Notes under the pieces: model-generated
Database searches by the model: none
What the model was told of the DNA's origin: nothing
What the model saw: the letters and a program-made list of their open reading frames with translations, nothing else
Shown: one piece after another, positions 5,431 to 7,848 of the stretch
Numbering within the stretch: the first letter of the stretch is position 1
How the letters are laid out: each line of letters starts with the position of its first letter
Program-made: the position numbers and the translations under genes
Assembly: GCA_004297495.1 (NCBI GenBank)
Contig: SCTL01000714.1
Span: 1-7,848, forward strand
Direction: 5' to 3'
Source of the DNA: Verrucomicrobiota bacterium
GTDB lineage: Bacteria > Verrucomicrobiota > Verrucomicrobiia > Limisphaerales > JADLHS01
Length of the DNA stretch: 7,848 bases

Positions 5431-7419
5431 TTGGAGGAAATTCTGCCCGAAACGAAAACAACTGCCACACGAACCGCCGCCCACCGTCTGGTTTGGCTTG
5501 CGTTGACGTTCGTTGTCGCCGCCGCGCAAGCCACTGAGCCACGCATCAACCAGGTCGAGCCGCCCAACTGGTGGAGCGGTCACTCGCTCAATCCCGTCCG
5601 GCTGTTGCTCACGGGAGACAACCTCCAGGGTCTCAAGCTCGCCTCGCCCGCGGACCTTTCCATTTCCAACTTCACCGTCAATGCCGCCGGCACCCACGCG
5701 TTCTGCGATGTCTTCATTCCGTCCACCGCCGCACCCGGCCCGCGCCGCTTTGAGTTCGCCGCCGCTGCCGGCACTGTGACCGCCCCGTTTTCCGTCTCCG
5801 CGCCGCTCGCCAGTTCAAACCGTTTCGCCGGCTTCTCGACCGACGACGTGATCTATCTGCTCATGCCCGACCGCTTCGCCGACGGCGATCCGGCAAACGA
5901 CGATCCCGCCGTTTCGCGCGGGCTGTTTGATCGCGCCAAACCGCGCCGCTATCACGGCGGAGATTTTCAAGGCGTCATCAACCGCCTGCCCTACCTGCGC
6001 GACCTCGGCGTCACCGCGCTCTGGCTCACGCCGTGGTATGACAACGTGAACCATCTCAACACGCTGGAAAAGTACACGCGCGAAAACGTCCGTTCGCACG
6101 CCGGCGAGCCGGTCACGGATTATCACGGTTACGGCGCGGTAAATTTTTACGCCGTTGAAGAACACTTTGGCGATCTGACCAAACTCCGCGAACTGGCGGA
6201 CGCCGCGCACGCGGCCGGATTCAAAATGATTCAGGATCAAGTGGCCAATCACACGGGCCCGTATCATCCGTGGGTCGAGCATCCGCCCACGCCCACGTGG
6301 TTCAATGGCACCGCCGCGCATCACCTCGCCAACTCCTGGCAGACCTGGACCATCGCCGAGCGCAATCCCCCCGCCGACAAACTCCGCTCCACGCTCGACG
6401 GCTGGTTCATCAACATCCTGCCCGACTTGAATCAGAACGATCCCGAGACCGCGACCTATCTGATTCAGAATTCGCTCTGGTGGATCGGCATGACCGGCGT
6501 GGACGCGGTGCGGCAGGACACTCTGCCCTACGTGCCGCGCAGCTATTGGTCAAAGTGGACGGCGGCGCTCAACCGCGAATATCCGCACCTGACCATCCTC
6601 GGCGAAATGTTCGATGCGAATCCGAAGCTCGTCGCTTTCTTCCAGGGCGGCCGCAAGCAATTCGACGGCGTGGATTCCGGCGTGGACACGCTCTTTGATT
6701 TTCCGCTCTACTTCGCCATCCGCGAAGTTTTCGCCCACGGACAACCGATGAGCCAGCTGGATGGGATTTTTGCCGCGGACACGAACTACGTGAACGCCCG
6801 CACGCTCGTCACGTTTCTCGGCCTGCATGACACGCCACGTTTCCTGAGCGAAACCGGCGGCTCGATTGACAACTTGCAACTCGCCTTCACCTTCCTGCTC
6901 ACGACTCGCGGCACGCCCATGATTTATTACGGCGATGAAATCGCGATGCGCGGCAGCGGCGATCCCGACAACCGCCGCGATTTTCCCGGCGGCTGGCAGG
7001 AAGACAAACACAACGCCTTCGAGAGCGCCGGGCGCACGCCCGAGGAAGAACGCGTGCGCGCACACGTTCGCAAACTCATCGCGCTCCGTCGCGAGATCGA
7101 GCCGCTGCGGCGCGGCGAAACCCTCCCGCTGCACTCCGGCGAACTCACCCGCGCCTACGCGCGAGTGACCAGCGGCGGCTCGGTTATCGTCGCCCTCAAC
7201 AACAGCAGCGAACCGCAAACCGTGCGGCTCGTTTTGCCTGCGCGACTCGCCGCGGAATCTCGTTGGTTTGATCGTCTGGCTGAAGGCGCGGCGATTTCGG
7301 GAACGGGCGGCGTGCTCAATTTGACCTTGCCCGCCCACCGCGCCGCGCTGCTCACGCCACAACCCGCCGCCATCGCTTCCGAGAGCGCCGGCGCCTCCGG
7401 CCAATCCGCGCTCCGGTGA
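5431..7419 (+). CDS. Secreted GH13 alpha-amylase-family enzyme, cyclomaltodextrinase/neopullulanase type
   Basis: 662 aa if started at TTG 5431; starts at 5440 or 5443 would remove three or four residues. A signal peptide (hydrophobic core about 20-32, likely cut after AAAQA, residue 34) indicates export. Residues about 38-123 form the N-terminal domain seen in cyclomaltodextrinases (VEPPNWW 42-48). The (beta/alpha)8 barrel runs from about 134 to 560. GH13 conserved regions are DQVANH (269-274), VRQDT with nucleophile D363 and R361, GEMFD with acid/base E392, and LHDTPR with H466 and D467; LPDLN (330-334) and GDPDNRRDFPGGW (510-522) are typical of this branch. All three catalytic acids are present, so activity is expected: hydrolysis of alpha-1,4 bonds in cyclodextrins, pullulan or maltooligosaccharides. 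A beta-sandwich (about 565-643) and an Ala/Ser/Gly-rich tail follow. Region IV carries Leu465 where Asn or Ser is usual. It sits downstream of the binding-module gene, 111 bases apart, and its stop is one base from that of the convergent gene. Exact substrate not assignable. Confidence 0.95.
   Translation: MEEILPETKTTATRTAAHRLVWLALTFVVAAAQATEPRINQVEPPNWWSGHSLNPVRLLLTGDNLQGLKLASPADLSISNFTVNAAGTHAFCDVFIPSTAAPGPRRFEFAAAAGTVTAPFSVSAPLASSNRFAGFSTDDVIYLLMPDRFADGDPANDDPAVSRGLFDRAKPRRYHGGDFQGVINRLPYLRDLGVTALWLTPWYDNVNHLNTLEKYTRENVRSHAGEPVTDYHGYGAVNFYAVEEHFGDLTKLRELADAAHAAGFKMIQDQVANHTGPYHPWVEHPPTPTWFNGTAAHHLANSWQTWTIAERNPPADKLRSTLDGWFINILPDLNQNDPETATYLIQNSLWWIGMTGVDAVRQDTLPYVPRSYWSKWTAALNREYPHLTILGEMFDANPKLVAFFQGGRKQFDGVDSGVDTLFDFPLYFAIREVFAHGQPMSQLDGIFAADTNYVNARTLVTFLGLHDTPRFLSETGGSIDNLQLAFTFLLTTRGTPMIYYGDEIAMRGSGDPDNRRDFPGGWQEDKHNAFESAGRTPEEERVRAHVRKLIALRREIEPLRRGETLPLHSGELTRAYARVTSGGSVIVALNNSSEPQTVRLVLPARLAAESRWFDRLAEGAAISGTGGVLNLTLPAHRAALLTPQPAAIASESAGASGQSALR
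5433..5438 (+). promoter_or_regulatory. Shine-Dalgarno sequence that conflicts with the TTG start of the GH13 gene
   Basis: GGAGGA is a near-perfect ribosome binding site, but it overlaps and follows the only standard in-frame start, TTG at 5431. It lies four bases before an in-frame CTG (5443) and one base before ATT (5440). The true initiation codon may therefore be a rare one. No comparable site precedes the TTG. Confidence 0.5.
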
Positions 7420-7420
7420 T

Positions 7421-7848
7421 TCACTTCTTCACCGTGGTCCGTTGTTGCAGCCACGGCACGTCGTTCGGCGCGGGCTTTTGATTGCCCAGCGACGGATTCA
7501 CCTGTCGCACCGGCTGAATCGAATTGGGGTCGCGCCACTTCTTGATCTCCGCGTGACCGTCGGCATACGCCAGGCTGCCCGCGCCATTGTGATAAGACGC
7601 CGGCACATCCACCCAGAGATTTCCCGTCATCGAGACGAAAAACAAATCGTCGTTGATGCTGTCGGGTTGTTCATCCAGCAAGACCCAGCAATCGGACGCG
7701 CCGAGGCCGGTGAAATCCGACGACTTCAAAAAAACTTTCCAGCCCGGATTCAACCGCGCGGTGAGTCCGCCCACGTCGCCGACGGCGCTGTTCATCGCAA
7801 TGCTGCGCACGCGCGTCCCCGCTGCCCGGCGGACAAGGTTTCCGGGCA
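7421..7848 (-). CDS. C-terminal part of a second prepilin-like protein, H-X9-DG class (partial at the right edge)
   Basis: The minus-strand frame ends at TGA (7423-7421) and stays open to the window edge. The N-terminal prepilin helix lies outside. Visible motifs are RVRSIAMNS, then WVLLDEQPDS (matching WVTIDERPEG in the gene at 277-1083), YHNGAGSLAYADGH, in which His is followed by nine residues and Asp-Gly (H-X9-DG), then IKKWRDP and the C-terminus WLQQRTTVKK. These match the left-hand prepilin-like protein in order and spacing, so the two are paralogues. A GTG at 7810-7808 lies inside the conserved RVRS motif and is not the true start. In the last 38 bases the expected Cys-Pro motif appears in another frame (TGC CCG GAA at 7848-7840), hinting at a frameshift. 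Same class of envelope protein as the first; specific role unknown. The gene converges on the GH13 gene with one base between stop codons. Confidence 0.85.
   Translation of the reverse strand, partial: PGNLVRRAAGTRVRSIAMNSAVGDVGGLTARLNPGWKVFLKSSDFTGLGASDCWVLLDEQPDSINDDLFFVSMTGNLWVDVPASYHNGAGSLAYADGHAEIKKWRDPNSIQPVRQVNPSLGNQKPAPNDVPWLQQRTTVKK

Noticed and set aside
4156..5697. 513-aa minus-strand frame opposite the binding-module gene
   Set aside because: It is long, but it has no signal, motif or start context, crosses the intergenic hairpin and the GH13 start, and looks like Gly/Val/Arg-rich antisense of a biased gene.
6550..7404. 284-aa minus-strand frame opposite the GH13 C-terminal half
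   Set aside because: It is antisense to conserved GH13 regions III and IV and has no independent evidence.
1..7848. Mobile element, CRISPR array, or tRNA/rRNA gene
   Set aside because: No direct-repeat array, transposase or integrase motif, terminal inverted repeat pair, or RNA gene signature was found on reading either strand.

Overview
The window looks like chromosomal DNA from a GC-rich Verrucomicrobiota-type bacterium (Pedosphaera/Limisphaera-like). This is inferred from protein style, not from a marker gene. The clues are two prepilin-like proteins of the H-X9-DG class, TPR proteins with an N-terminal membrane anchor and an SGNH-like domain, and a secreted protein ending in a 'YMVESS...G.NQLFYKVSL' type module. 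No rRNA, tRNA, CRISPR array, transposase or phage gene is visible.

Layout from left to right. Positions 1-144 (minus) hold the first 48 codons of a second copy of the anchored SGNH/TPR family, with a GTG start and cut by the window edge. Positions 205-239 hold an intrinsic terminator, read on the minus strand, for the next gene. Positions 277-1083 (minus) encode a complete prepilin-like protein. A divergent intergenic region (1084-1257) leads to a 762-aa plus-strand membrane-anchored SGNH-like/TPR protein (1258-3546). After a short spacer with a small hairpin comes a secreted protein of about 546 aa (3679-5319) with two related FNG-type beta-sandwich modules that resemble carbohydrate-binding modules. 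A strong GC hairpin follows (5332-5364). Next is a secreted GH13 alpha-amylase-family enzyme of the cyclomaltodextrinase/neopullulanase type (5431-7419). One base beyond its stop is the stop codon of a second prepilin-like gene on the minus strand (7421 to the right edge, partial).

How the genes may work together. The binding-module protein and the GH13 enzyme are adjacent, on one strand and both exported. They plausibly form a small alpha-glucan (starch/glycogen/cyclodextrin) capture-and-cleavage unit without SusC/SusD homologues in view. The prepilin-like and SGNH/TPR genes appear in pairs of paralogues around this unit. They look like lineage-expanded envelope families, and their link to glucan use is only positional.

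I do not see a clearly new defence or mobile system. The points most worth a second look are the glucan-binding/GH13 pair, the unusual start region of the GH13 gene, the unlisted paralogue at the left edge, the conserved tails of the two prepilin-like proteins, and a possible frameshift at the right edge.
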